DNA from: Nemertoderma westbladi | Lineage: Eukaryota > Xenacoelomorpha > Nemertodermatida > Nemertodermatidae | Reading direction: 5' to 3' | NCBI GenBank assembly: GCA_032718475.1 | Contig: JAUCBJ010006895.1 | Coordinates: forward strand, 1-64,000 | Length of the DNA: 64,000 nt | In this document: positions 53,201-63,652 of the stretch, in pieces | How positions within the stretch are numbered: the stretch's first letter is position 1 | Layout: every line of letters begins with the position of its first letter | The notes under the pieces: model-generated | What the model was told of the DNA's origin: nothing | Database searches by the model: none | The model's input: the letters and a program-made list of their open reading frames with translations, nothing else | Program-made: the position numbers and the translations under genes

Positions 53201-56200
53201 AAAGAGTAGTTGAGAGACACTCCATCATCCAATGTTGTCCGTTCCCAGAGTTACTGGCCATTATTATAAAAGCTGAGACGCGATTGGCGCAAGTTTGTGT
53301 TGCTGCTTCCCAGTAGTCGCTATTTAATACCTACCGGTCAGTAATGTTTAAACGGGATCAGCATTTCGGGGATTTCAGGGATCGGGACCGGGTTTGTATT
53401 TTTCGCCGGTTTTTCGGAGTCGGTTTTAACACTATTTCGTTGTACACACACATACATACATCCATTACTACTCAGTAAGTTTGTTTAATTTAAGCTTTCC
53501 TTTAAGTTTGTTACTTAATATGTGTGTTTAGAGGTAAATCCGGGGACAGCGGTCTGCACACTGACGACGCTATTAACCAACGTGACGAATACGGTCGCGT
53601 GCTGGTCAACGTTAATCATCCGTCGGAGGACCCCGATATATTCCTGAGGAGCTCATTGGCTAAGGTCGTAAAGCCCCACCAGGTGAGGAAGGGAGGGAGG
53701 TCATCTAGTGGTTTGGTTGCATATTCAATCTGTGTTTCTATTAACTCGTTTTTATTATATTTCACCACATGACTTTATTTATTTATTTACTCTTCTTATT
53801 TTATTACAAATTATTTTCTTATTTTGTTTTAGATTGGTGGTATAAGATTTATGTACACTTGTCTGGTGGAGAGCTGCTCTCGGTACAAGATAGGCAACGG
53901 GTTCGGCTGCATCCTGGCCCACAGTATGGGGCTGGGTAAGACCCTGCAGACCATAGCCTTCACTGATGTCTATCTCAGTCAACTTAAATCATTGCGGTAA
54001 GTCTTTACGTTGACTTATTCGCACGGGATTGTTTTAAATATATTTTGAGCACGCAGGCGGATTATAAAGCGTTCAAGAACTCACTGTGGTATGTGGTTAT
54101 ATATTACCATGATATATATGTTTTGGTAGCCTGGTGGACAGCCCATGACTTTTTTGAGGCGCCTCTTAAAGGACACAGACCTTGAAGATGCGGATAATCT
54201 AGCGAAGGTCATGTGGGATTAGGGAGTGTGGCGGCGCAATTTTGTTAACAATGCGGCATAGCATTCTTAATGAATGCTGCATCACAGCAAGGCAATTGTA
54301 AATTGCATGCGGTGGGTGGTGGCATCATAGCCTCTCAATGTGTAGCTGCAATGCAGCAGGCCGATAGTGATATAGAAGTATTTAATTAATTGCTCACCTA
54401 CCCAACGCATTTATTAGTTTTGTTTTAGTCGAAGGATTTTAAGTATCATGAGAATTTGTTTTCCTGTATAAAAATTATGTTAAGACTCGAGCTAATACCA
54501 TGATTATTGTTTGATCAGATATATAATCTTGTGTCATCTGCCTGCGAATTACACAACTTTTTTATTGATATCGAGATTGCTACTACTGGTGCTGGTGGGA
54601 GAGGTCTTGGAACAGTTTCATGTGGAACTCCATTGGAATTTTCTCTCCTTGAAGTTGTGAAAGGCAGAGCGACCTGTACGAAATCCATGACTAGAGCTAC
54701 CTTCGTACAGTGCTTCTACCTGTTAGACTTAAGAAAGATGTGAGGTCACTGACTCTAGCCGGTAATTGGTTGGGTCAAAGCGAGATCATAGACTAGTCCA
54801 TAAGTAACATGGAATGTTGGAACTTCAGGCATGATTTGATACCTCTAGACATCCTTCAAATCAATTTAAAGCTTTTTTTGCAATTATTATTTTCTACACC
54901 AAATTCACACCTTTATTTAGCCGGTAAGTCGTGGAAAATTTACTTTTTTTAAAAGGCGTTTATTTTTAACCACCGATGGGGATCGTAAAACAATTTTTAG
55001 TTTTCGGGATTAAAGGAACTGATCAGATAGATATTCATTGGTTTATCATGGGATGAAAGATTTCCCATAGGTATTAATTATTAATAACTAAATAATTAGT
55101 AATAATAGTCTGCCTACATTCAGTCCCCTTTCTTTCGTCTTCGATCTTCAACGATTGATAATTAGTTATTCCAGTTATAATTATAATTATTTAAAAATTC
55201 ATAGTTTTTTTTATATTATTTAGAAATTTACAAGTCATTTTATTTAATATACGGGATTTTTTTCCAGAACGCACAAGGTGCTAATTATCGTTCCGGTAAA
55301 TACTTTACAAAACTGGTTGAACGAGTACAATCAATGGTTGCCTGAGCAACACACTGGCCAATCATCGAGCGATGACGTCATAGGCGAGGATGACGATGGG
55401 CGAGAATTTCGTGTTCATTACTTATCGGAATTCCATCGGAATCTTAAATCTCGAGCAACCGTTATAGGTAAGGTAGATCCACCGGATCCATCGTTATAGG
55501 TAAGGTGGATGCACTGGATCCACCGTTATTGGTAAGGTAGATCCACCGTTATAGGTAAGGTAGATCCACTGGATCCATCGTTATAGGTAAGGTAGATCCA
55601 CTGGATCCACCGTTATAGGTAAGGTAGATCCACCATTATAGGTAAGGTAGATCCACTGGATCCACCGTTATATGTAAGGTAGATCCATTGGATCCACCGT
55701 TATAGGTAAGGTAGATCCACCGTATCCACCGTTAAAGGTAAGGTAGATCCACTGGATCCACCGTTATAGGTAAGGTAGATCCACTGGATCCACCGTTAAA
55801 GGTAAGGTAGATCCACCATTATAGGTAAGGTAGATCCACTGGATCCACCGTTATAGGTAAGGTAGATCCACTGGATCCACCGTTATAGGTAAGGTAGATC
55901 CACTGGATCCACCGTTAGAGGTAAGGTAGATCCACTGGATCTACCGTTATAGGTAAGGTAGATCCACTGGATCCACCGTTAAAGGTAAGGTAGATCCACC
56001 ATTATAGGTAAGGTAGTTCCACTGGATCCATCGTTATAGGTAAGGTAGATCCACTGGATCCACCACTATAGGTAAGGTAGATCCACTGGATCCACCGTTA
56101 TAGGTAAGGTAGATCCACTGTATCCTCCGTTAAAGGTAAGGTAGATCCACTGGATCCACCGTTATAGGTAAGGTAGATCCACTGGATCCACCGTTAAAGG

Positions 56201-59200
56201 TAAGTTAGATCCACCATTATAGGTAAGGTAGATCCACTGGATCCATCGTTATAGGAAAGGTATATCCACCGTTATAGGTAAGCTAGATCACTGGATCCAC
56301 CGTTATAGGTAAGGTAGATCCACTGGATCTATCGTTATTGGTAAGGTAGATACACTGGATCCATCGTTATAGGTAAGGTTGATCCACTGGATCCACCGTT
56401 ATAGGTAAGGTAGATCCACCGTTATAGGTAAGCTAGATCCACTGGATCCACCGTTATAGGTAAGGTAAATCCACTGGATCCATCGATATTGGTAAGGTAG
56501 ATACACTGGATCCACTGTTATAGGTAAGCTAGATCCACTGGATCCATCGTTATGGGTAAAGTAGATCCACTGGATCCATCGTTATGGGTAAAGTAGATCC
56601 ACTGGATCCACCGTTATAGGTATGGTAGATCCACTGGATCCACCGTTATAGGTAAAGTAGATCCACTGGATCCATCGTTATAGGTATGGTAGATCCACTG
56701 GATCCACCGTTATAGGTAAAGTAGATCCACCGGAACCACCGTTATAGGTAAAGGTAGATCACCGTTCTAAACAAAAGACTTTACCTTTAACTATTCTTTA
56801 TATCCCGCCTCCCCGGTACATATTTATACACTGCTGTATACCTCCTGCAGCTCAATGGCACACAACTGGTGGGGTACTGCTTATGGGATACGAGATGTTC
56901 CGCTTGTTAGTCCAAAGGAAACTCGGTGCGCGATCGAAAAGCAACCAGTCCGCGGACAAAACCAAACGGCTGGAGGTCATACAGGGCGAGCTGTTCGACG
57001 GTTTGTTCATTATATTTGTATCTGTAACATCTTATCAATCAATGTACCGGTACCGTAATTATATTCATGTGATACAAATAATGCAGAAACCGTTATTAAA
57101 CCTAGTCCCTGTCGAACTTATTTGTTTATATTACAGAGATAAACAAAGCGTTATTGAATCCAGGCCCGGATCTCGTTATTTGCGACGAAGGCCATCGTAT
57201 TAAGAATGTTTCCGCGAATGTTTCTCGCGCTCTGAAATCCATAAGAACTTACCGTCGTTTAGTTCTTACTGGATATCCAATGCAGAACAACTTGCTCGAG
57301 TATTGGTGCATGGTTGACTTTGTTAAGTAAGTGGCCTACTCTAATACTGGTGCTAGTGAATGGTTGCTTAGCTAAAAATACAATAAATTGGTCACTTCTT
57401 GACAGATAGCAGACTGTACAGTCGAAAACAACTAACTACAAACGCTACAATCCTATATTTTTACTCTCGATATTTTTACTCTCGATTTTTTTACTCTATG
57501 TTTTTTGAACTAGCGATATTATCGATATTTTTTTACCACTACCCTTTAATCAAGTATGTTTTTTTATCAGTCATTTTGTCATGTTACAATAATGCAATGA
57601 AACTACAGACAGACATTAGAGTGACAGTATGATTATGATACTCGAGGGTTTATTAAACTCCCTCACTGCGTTCGTTATTGTAACAAGGAACAACCCACTT
57701 GGATCGCTACACTACCTACCAAATGTTTATAAATAATTATATTTTGCCTTTAGAGTTGTTATTATATTGATGTGTTGCTGCTGAGTTACGTAGCTGTACA
57801 CTTATTTCCTCTGTTACCTCTGAACCCTTAAGAGTAAAATAAACTTGTATCTTTGCGTTTCAGACCGAACTACCTTGGGACTCGTAAAGAATTTTCGAAT
57901 ATGTTTGAGAGGCCCATACAGAACGGGCAGTGCACAGATAGCACACCGGAGGTGGGTGCAATCATTCACTCAAAAAATATTAAATATTATTTAAGAGTGA
58001 AAAAAGAGCGTTGTGGTGTATTTAGTAGAATATTCTTAATTCTTATTTCTAGATCCTTTTATTGAATGGATTGGACGATTTAATTACCACCGTTATTGGG
58101 ATGATTAAAATTTGACACAATTAAAGTAGTTCTATAAAATTTAATATTAACTAAAAACAAGATCGCCGAACGACTTGTAGAAGGTTGATTGTATGATCGA
58201 AGTTTATATTATCCCCTCCATTTATCCCCTTCTATATCCCAGTTTTATCCCCTTATTGAGTGCAAAACTGCGTTACGTAATATATTAGTCCTGGTCCTAG
58301 CCCTGCAAATATATTCCGTTTTTCACTGGACCTTGCGTCGTCGTCGTATTTAGTAAATGTTTTGGGTGATTTTGGTAGGAACATTTTTATTGTGATCAAT
58401 AATCCAACTGATACCCACAATAATCCAACTGATACCCACAATAATCCAACTGATACCCACAATAATCCAACTGATACCCACAATAATCCAACTGATACCC
58501 ACAATAATCCAACTGATACCCACAATAATCCAACTGATACCCACAATAATCCAACTGATACCCACAATAATCCAACTGATACCCACAATAATCCAACTGA
58601 TACCCACAATAATCCAACTGATACCCACAATAATCCAACTGATACCCACAATAATCCAACTGATACCCACAATAATCCAACTGATACCCACAATAATCCA
58701 ACTGATACCCACAATAATCCAACTGATACCCACAATAATCCAACTGATACCCACAATAATCCAACTGATACCCACAATAATCCAACTGATACCCACAATA
58801 ATCCAACTGATACCCACAATAATCCAACTGATACCCACAATAATCCAACTGATACCCACAATAATCCAACTGATACCCACAATAATCCAACTGATACCCA
58901 CAATAATCCAACTGATACCCACAATAATCCAACTGATACCCACAATAATCCAACTGATACCCACAATAATCCAACTGATACCCACAATAATCCAACTGAT
59001 ACCCACAATAATCCAACTGATACCCACAATAATCCAACTGATACCCACAGCTTCTATATCATTGGGGTAAGAAAGTTAATCCGATTGATTCAATATATTT
59101 TAGTCATAATTTTACAGTTGGAAATTAACAAATGGTACAATTAAACGTAGGCCTACATCACCGGAATCCCAATCTTGTGGCGCATTTTTATGACAATTTT

Positions 59201-61727
59201 AATTTCAGTCACACCTTACATATTTTTGCTGGAGACGATTGTGTATTTATTAAATGTATTTGGACTGGAGTTAAATTTTATACACCAATTGCAATAATAA
59301 TTTTGGAATGGTTCTATAAATATACCGTATATGTACATATACACATACATACATACATACATATACATATACATACATATATGCATACACTCAGGAATTT
59401 AAGATTGATGTTGATGCAAAGGTATATTCTTGAATTAATTTTTAAAATTCATTTAAATCTTCAAAACGTCATTATCGCTACGATAAGAACTCTTTATAAC
59501 TTGAAACCGGGGCTGTTCCCATTGGGATAATAGTAAGTAAAAACGTTCTGGAACACGCAACCCATCGGGGATCGACAATTGTATTGATTTTGCATATAAA
59601 GTCAAGCAAGGTGTCGAATTTGGTCACGTTTAGGAAAATCCTCAAATATGTCAGTCGGATTATTGATGATAAAAACATTACCTATACTACCTGAATCTGT
59701 TAAAACATTTACTATATAATTGGTAGGTATTATAGTGCAATATATAGTGCAATAGTGCAATATATAGTGCAATATATAGTGCAATGCCATTCAAGGTATA
59801 GTGCAATATCTGCCGTACTTATAATAATACTTAATATGTTTCTTAATTATTCAATTTTTAGGACGTTCGTCTAATGAAGTTTAGAGCCCACGTGCTGCAT
59901 TCCATGCTTGTCGCATTCGTACAGCGCAGGGGTTACTCCGTGTTGTCCTCGCAGTTGCCTAGGAAACACGAACATGTGCTTCTCCTACGTATGACCGAAC
60001 TACAACGCCAGCTCTACGAGGCTTTCAACCTCACCTACGATAAGTCCAACTGCAACCCCATCAAAGCCTTCTCAGCCCTCATCAAGGTCAGCGTTTTAAC
60101 TAAATTTAAATTAAATCTTCATTTTTATCCTACCATTTTGTATTCGTTAGCGAATTAATTAGTACAAAATGATGTCGCATTGAGGAAATCAATAATTCGA
60201 CAAAATTATGACAGTTAAATAGTCTGTCCAGGATTTTGAAGTCCCATAGAATAAAACGGAACCTTAAGGTTTGCTTATTTATAGCAGTAGTAGTACCAGT
60301 TCTTTTATATTGGAGATGCATTATACTTTGATATATTTTACCTGGGCTCTAACTGCAGATGATACCAAATCTCTGGATGGCACTTTCACAAGAATGTTGA
60401 GACGGGTTCATTGTGTCAAGTTCAATGAACACGTCTCCAATCAGATTGGAGGTGTTTCAATAGTCCCCCCCCCCCTCCTCCCTATTTTGACACTTGAATG
60501 GAACCGCCTCCGCTTTGCAGGACATTGCTTTCGCCGTGAGGACCAGCCAGTGCATAATCTTGTACTTTGGCAGCCTCATGGAGTGAATAAGCATGGTGGA
60601 CAGCTCATGACTTTCTTGAGACGCATCTTAAAGGACACTGGCCTTGAAGATGCGGATGATCTAGCAAATGTCATGGGTGATAGGGAGTTGTGGCGGCGCA
60701 ATTTTCTCGACAAGCCGGCACAGAATTCTTAATATATATAATACAGCTGCATTGCAGCATGCCAATAGTAGTAGTAGGCTCTCAGCTGCATTCAGTCGCA
60801 GTGGAGCCTCCATGGCTTCGGGTTCTTTTTAATTCTGTCTTTATTTATCAGTGTCTCTGTGTAATTTGAACGTTGGTCGTCTATCTGGAAGAAAATTGCC
60901 AAGTGACATTTTTGTGTTTTCATATAGCTTGTTTCGTTGAATGCGCCCTTTCACATGAATAAAAAACAGCCAGTTGATGAGCCAAACAGAAAAGGTTATC
61001 AAATTCTGGCGAAAATCTTAAACAAAAAAATCTTTGATTGACAAATTTTGCTTTTGCTAAATAGACGTCGAGTTTTATTGATCGCGTTTGTGTTAACTTC
61101 TTCTTTCTAACTTCCTCCTAATGTTCGCAGATTTGGAACCATCCAGACCTCCTTTGGTATCACATCCAGCGTCTATTGGAAACCAGTTATAGCGACGATG
61201 ACGACTTCGAGATGGACTTCCCAGCCATGGTGCAGCCGTCTGCCGGACCGCCTCAACCATATAATCAAACCGGTAACAACCTAACTCACCCGCCAAGCAG
61301 TCTGAACGAACCCTCTTCTAGTTATACGGCCCCCGGCCTCATTAACCAGTCAACCAATGGATATCCATCTACCTCATCTAACATCTATCAAATTGCTCCT
61401 CCAGCCAATAGGCATTCTCTCTCTTCTAACGATCTAACTGACTCATCCCTTATCGCCAATGATATTGCCAATTCGCCTTTGCTTCCAAAAGACATTGCTC
61501 GCTCGTCTCAACTGCCCAATGAGATTCTTCTGCCCTCCCTACGACCCAATGAGATTCCCCTATCATCTCAGACTTCTGATATGGAGCGGTACATACGACC
61601 CGGCGAGATTAGTTATGATTGGGCAATGGATTTGATGTGTGATTACGTTGTTGGTGAGGTCTGCAATGGCTGGAAGATGTCCCTATTCTTTTTCATTCTT
61701 GATAGCGCTACTGCAGAGGATGATAAG
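49732..61727 (+). CDS. RAD54L2: RAD54L2/ARIP4-like SNF2 helicase, ten exons, 3' incomplete
   Basis: Ten exons (listed separately) join phase-perfectly to 1198 codons. ARIP4 is a nuclear SNF2-family DNA-dependent ATPase, SUMO-regulated, and a cofactor of steroid receptors in mammals. The first helicase lobe is covered. Motif [14 protein letters not shown] (Walker Lys/Thr at about 696-697) and [10 protein letters not shown] (motif Ia region) are present, as are [10 protein letters not shown], motif II DEGH at about 848-851, and motif [31 protein letters not shown] and IWNHPDLL follow. The choice of ARIP4 over ATRX rests on the strings near motif I and NMFERPI. Lobe 2 would start at the next exon, beyond 61727 and apparently beyond 64000. 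The N-terminal exon 2 is unusually long and low-complexity. Confidence 0.93.
50235..51676 (+). other. RAD54L2 intron 1
   Basis: AT-rich, GT-AG. A short GATCAGAT-type repeat lies near 51160-51185. No gene or element recognised. Confidence 0.6.
51677..53002 (+). CDS. RAD54L2: RAD54L2 exon 2 (long, low-complexity)
   Basis: Acceptor TTTCAG/TTCGCTG; the carried CG plus T makes Arg. It encodes a Glu/Arg/Gln coiled-coil ([18 protein letters not shown]) that aligns with the vertebrate segment after RRNIR. About four 12-residue repeats ([12 protein letters not shown]) come from a 36-bp DNA repeat at 51880-52060. A Pro/Ala-rich stretch follows, then an acidic Ser/Asp tail containing [11 protein letters not shown] and [11 protein letters not shown]. 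Those two match the hydrophobic-plus-acidic pattern of SUMO-interacting motifs, fitting ARIP4 biology. Donor AAG/GTTAGT. Confidence 0.85.
53020..53100 (-). mobile_element. tRNA-derived SINE fragment at the start of intron 2
   Basis: Minus strand: TAGTAGAGCGTTGGACTTGGA, with an A-box-like start, an anticodon-loop-like CTTGGAA and a B-box-like GAGTTCAACCCC. It lies 18 bp past the exon 2 donor. Homologous to the tRNA-like part at 34780-34820. Confidence 0.6.
53532..53682 (+). CDS. RAD54L2: RAD54L2 exon 3
   Basis: Acceptor GTTTAG/A; AG from exon 2 plus A gives Arg. It encodes [22 protein letters not shown], strongly ARIP4-like, ending AKVVKPHQ. Donor CAG/GTGAGG, phase 0. Confidence 0.93.
53833..53996 (+). 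CDS. RAD54L2: RAD54L2 exon 4 (helicase motif I)
   Basis: Acceptor TTTTAG/ATT. Encodes [14 protein letters not shown], then [17 protein letters not shown], the ATP-binding P-loop. Donor GCG/GTAAGT, leaving two bases. Confidence 0.95.
53997..55267 (+). other. RAD54L2 intron 4, with a LINE family A tail
   Basis: 54128-54365 (plus) matches the 3' end of LINE family A (GGACAGCCCATGACTTT to the GCATAGCATTCTTAAT tail). The rest is AT-rich, nothing seen. Confidence 0.75.
55268..55467 (+). CDS. RAD54L2: RAD54L2 exon 5
   Basis: Acceptor TTTCCAG/A. Encodes [25 protein letters not shown], then an acidic loop and SRATVI. The first usable donor, TATAG/GTAAGG, lies at 55467/55468 and leaves one base in the correct phase for exon 6. 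That donor is also the first unit of a large tandem array. Confidence 0.92.
55460..56762 (+). repeat. Minisatellite of the exon-5 splice donor, ~40 units
   Basis: The unit is 32 bp (a 23-bp variant lacks ACTGGATCC). Each unit contains TATAG/GTAAGGTAGATCC, a near-consensus 5' splice site identical to that used by exon 5. Point variants (GTAAAG, GTATGG, TTATTG) are scattered through the array, which fills most of intron 5. Confidence 0.95.
56851..57000 (+). CDS. RAD54L2: RAD54L2 exon 6
   Basis: Acceptor CTGCAG/CTC; G plus CT gives Ala. Encodes [17 protein letters not shown], matching the ARIP4 [14 protein letters not shown] block, then a Lys-rich linker. Donor ACG/GTTTGT leaves one base. The donor is weaker than its neighbours, but the phase and the next exon support it. 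Confidence 0.9.
57137..57326 (+). CDS. RAD54L2: RAD54L2 exon 7 (motifs II and III)
   Basis: Acceptor TTACAG/AG. Encodes [17 protein letters not shown], the Walker B DEGH box, then [22 protein letters not shown]. Donor TTAA/GTAAGT leaves two bases. Confidence 0.95.
57327..57863 (+). other. RAD54L2 intron 7
   Basis: AT-rich with a short TTTTACTCTCGAT triplication near 57458-57500. No element recognised. Confidence 0.6.
57864..57951 (+). CDS. RAD54L2: RAD54L2 exon 8
   Basis: Acceptor TTTCAG/A; AA plus A gives Lys. Encodes [21 protein letters not shown] and ends at STPE, the ARIP4-specific block. Donor GAG/GTGGGT, phase 0. Confidence 0.95.
57952..59861 (+). other. RAD54L2 intron 8, containing a 21-bp VNTR
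   Basis: Besides the VNTR it holds a CATA microsatellite (about 59335-59380) and short ATATAGTGCAAT repeats at 59735-59790. No gene. Confidence 0.7.
58401..59049 (+). repeat. 21-bp VNTR, ~31 identical units
   Basis: Starts AATCCAACTGATACCCACA. There are thirty full units and a 19-base partial. I see no variant unit. All frames stay open because 21 is a multiple of three; the frames encode NNPTDTH-type repeats that are not proteins. Confidence 0.97.
59862..60086 (+). CDS. RAD54L2: RAD54L2 exon 9
   Basis: Acceptor TTTTAG/GAC. Encodes [31 protein letters not shown] and [13 protein letters not shown], aligning with vertebrate ARIP4 throughout. Donor AAG/GTCAGC, phase 0. Confidence 0.94.
60087..61130 (+). 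other. RAD54L2 intron 9, with a LINE family A fragment
   Basis: 60340-60780 (plus) is the 3' end of LINE family [22 protein letters not shown], a C-run, then [18 protein letters not shown], ending DKPAQNS. The stop at 60730 is followed by AATATATATAATAC and a TAG-repeat tail. It is the best-preserved intronic copy. Confidence 0.85.
61131..61727 (+). CDS. RAD54L2: RAD54L2 exon 10
   Basis: Acceptor TCGCAG/ATT. Encodes [17 protein letters not shown], an acidic patch (SDDDDFEMD), a long Ser/Pro/Asn-rich linker, then [10 protein letters not shown]...[15 protein letters not shown] and AEDDK. This matches the segment just before the second helicase lobe. Donor AAG/GTTAGT, phase 0. Confidence 0.92.
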
Positions 61728-62513
61728 GTTAGTGGCGCTCTAATTTTATTTTTATATTTTTCAGCAGTAAATGACTCTGTTAACATTATAGGAATATTAT
61801 AGTTGATTATAATATATTTATGTCCCTATTGAGAGACTTTTAGGACCATCATATTTTGTTTTTCAAATGTTGAAAAATTCCGGATGAGCCCACTTTTAGG
61901 CAGTTGTACCTCGCAACCTACAAAGTATTTTGGAACTTGGTTTTGGAACTAAGCGTTGGCTCCCATAGGAACCCAACGTTTCGACTATTTGAGCAACTGT
62001 ATCCACCATTTTTGTGAACACCAACTTCCGGTTATCCTATTTCAGCGCTCTTTTTCGGACTTCTGATCTTCTACTACATGTGTAACGCATTTTTTTTATT
62101 GACGGACCACTGTTGAAACATCGGTACCTATTTGGCTATATGCTATGCTAGCACGCCCCCACATACAGCCACAGTGCCTTCACAGAATCAAGCATGGGTC
62201 TTTATCACGCGTCAGTCATCTATTTAGCAAAATGATTGTGAGGAAAGGGTGGGGGGGGGGGGGGGGGTGGGTTAATCAAAGGAAAATCGTTCTGTTCGAA
62301 CGGCTGTCAATGTCTATGATGCCCAATTACGAGTTTGAGTTACGAATAAAATACTTACAAATTTTAAATATCATTTGAATTCGGCTCCTTTTTAAGTCTT
62401 TTGTATTTTATATTTTATATTATATCAATCAGGACCGCTTAATTAATTATTAATTGTTATTAATTAAAATGTTTGTTGTAACAGAATGATAAATAAAGTA
62501 AAAACATTTAAAA

Positions 62514-62946
62514 GGCCCTCCTCACACGGAGCAACTTGTTTCTGCAACTTGTTTCTGAAACTTGTTGCTGGACCCCCTCACACACAGAAACTTGTTGCTG
62601 AAGAAAATAACAATTATTTCCGAATAAATAGCTAACATAGTCCAGTCATTTATATATAATATCACATCACTCAAATTATCTAATATTAGCTAGTATCAAA
62701 ATGGAATGTAATAAAAGTTTTTCAAAAAGTTGCTGGGAGTATAACTTCCAGCAACTTGTTGCTGGACTCCCTCACACACAGAAATAAGTTGCGGAAACAA
62801 GTTGCAGAAACTTGTTGCTGGAGTCCTCACACACAGAAACAAGTTTCGGAAACAAGTTGCAGCAACAAGTTTCTGTGTGTGAGGGGGTCCAGCAACAAGT
62901 TTCAGAAACAAGTTGCAGAAACAAGTTGCTCCGTGTGAGGGGGGCC
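62514..62946. mobile_element. 433-bp MITE with long inverted repeats
   Basis: Ends GGCCCTCCTCACACGG and its inverse, arms ~90 bp. Flanked by the 5-bp duplication TAAAA (62509-62513, 62947-62951). The interior is built of many CAACTTGTTTCTG-type subrepeats in both orientations. Confidence 0.85.
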
Positions 62947-63023
62947 TAAAAGCGAAATCGAAATTTATTGAAATCGATGCAGTTGAAGCAATTGTCCAAC
63001 GCAACTAAAGATCGAAGTTCGAC

Positions 63024-63121
63024 CATGACCTACTATATACACGACCATGAAAGCTGCATTCTACCTACTAAATTTAGTAGGTAGAATGCAGCTTTCATGG
63101 TCGTATCTATAGTAGGTCATG
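63024..63121. repeat. 98-bp near-perfect hairpin
   Basis: Arms of ~49 bp with essentially no loop (TACTAAATTTAGTA at the centre); the outer ends read CATGACCTACTAT. Confidence 0.9.
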
Positions 63122-63241
63122 CTTCGACCCTATAAAAATAGTCTGACAAAGTCCGGCATCGAAAATAAAACACGACGCGACCAATTATAGAAAAAAACAA
63201 GCGCGAGATCGATCAAAACAAACTCAGACTTCAAGACGAAA

Positions 63242-63652
63242 CCATTGAGAAAAAAAACATTGAGAAAAAACATTGAGAAAAAAACATTGAGAAAAAACAT
63301 TGAGAAAAAAACATTGAGAAAAAAACATTGAGAAAAAAACATTGAGAAAAAAACATTGAGAAAAAAACATTGAGAAAAAAACATTGAGAAAAAAACATTG
63401 AGAAAAAAACATTGAGAAAAAAACATTGAGAAAAAAAACATTGAGAAAAAAACATTGAGAAAAAAAACATTGAGAAAAAAACATTGAGAAAAAAACATTG
63501 AGAAAAAAACATTGAGAAAAAAACATTGAGAAAAAACATTGAGAAAAAAACATTGAAAAAAAAACATTGAGAAAAAACATTGAGAAAAAAACATTGAGAA
63601 AAAAACATTGAGAAAAGAATCATTGAGAAAAAACATTGAGAAAAAAACATTA
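63242..63652. repeat. 13-15-bp A-rich minisatellite, ~29 units
   Basis: The unit is ACATTGAG followed by five to eight A. Unit length varies only in the A run. Confidence 0.95.

Noticed and set aside
54507-54743. 78-codon plus frame inside intron 4
   Set aside because: No homology, and the flanking exons splice across it in phase.
58401-59049. CRISPR-like array
   Set aside because: Units are contiguous and identical, with no spacers, in a eukaryotic intron.
58362-59144. Long open frames on both strands encoding NNPTDTH or WVSVGLL repeats
   Set aside because: They exist only because a 21-bp repeat has no stops in several frames; the region is intron 8.
49732-61727. ATRX instead of RAD54L2/ARIP4
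   Set aside because: The motif I context ([13 protein letters not shown]), the NMFERPI block and the MSD start fit ARIP4 better, and no ADD zinc finger is present upstream.
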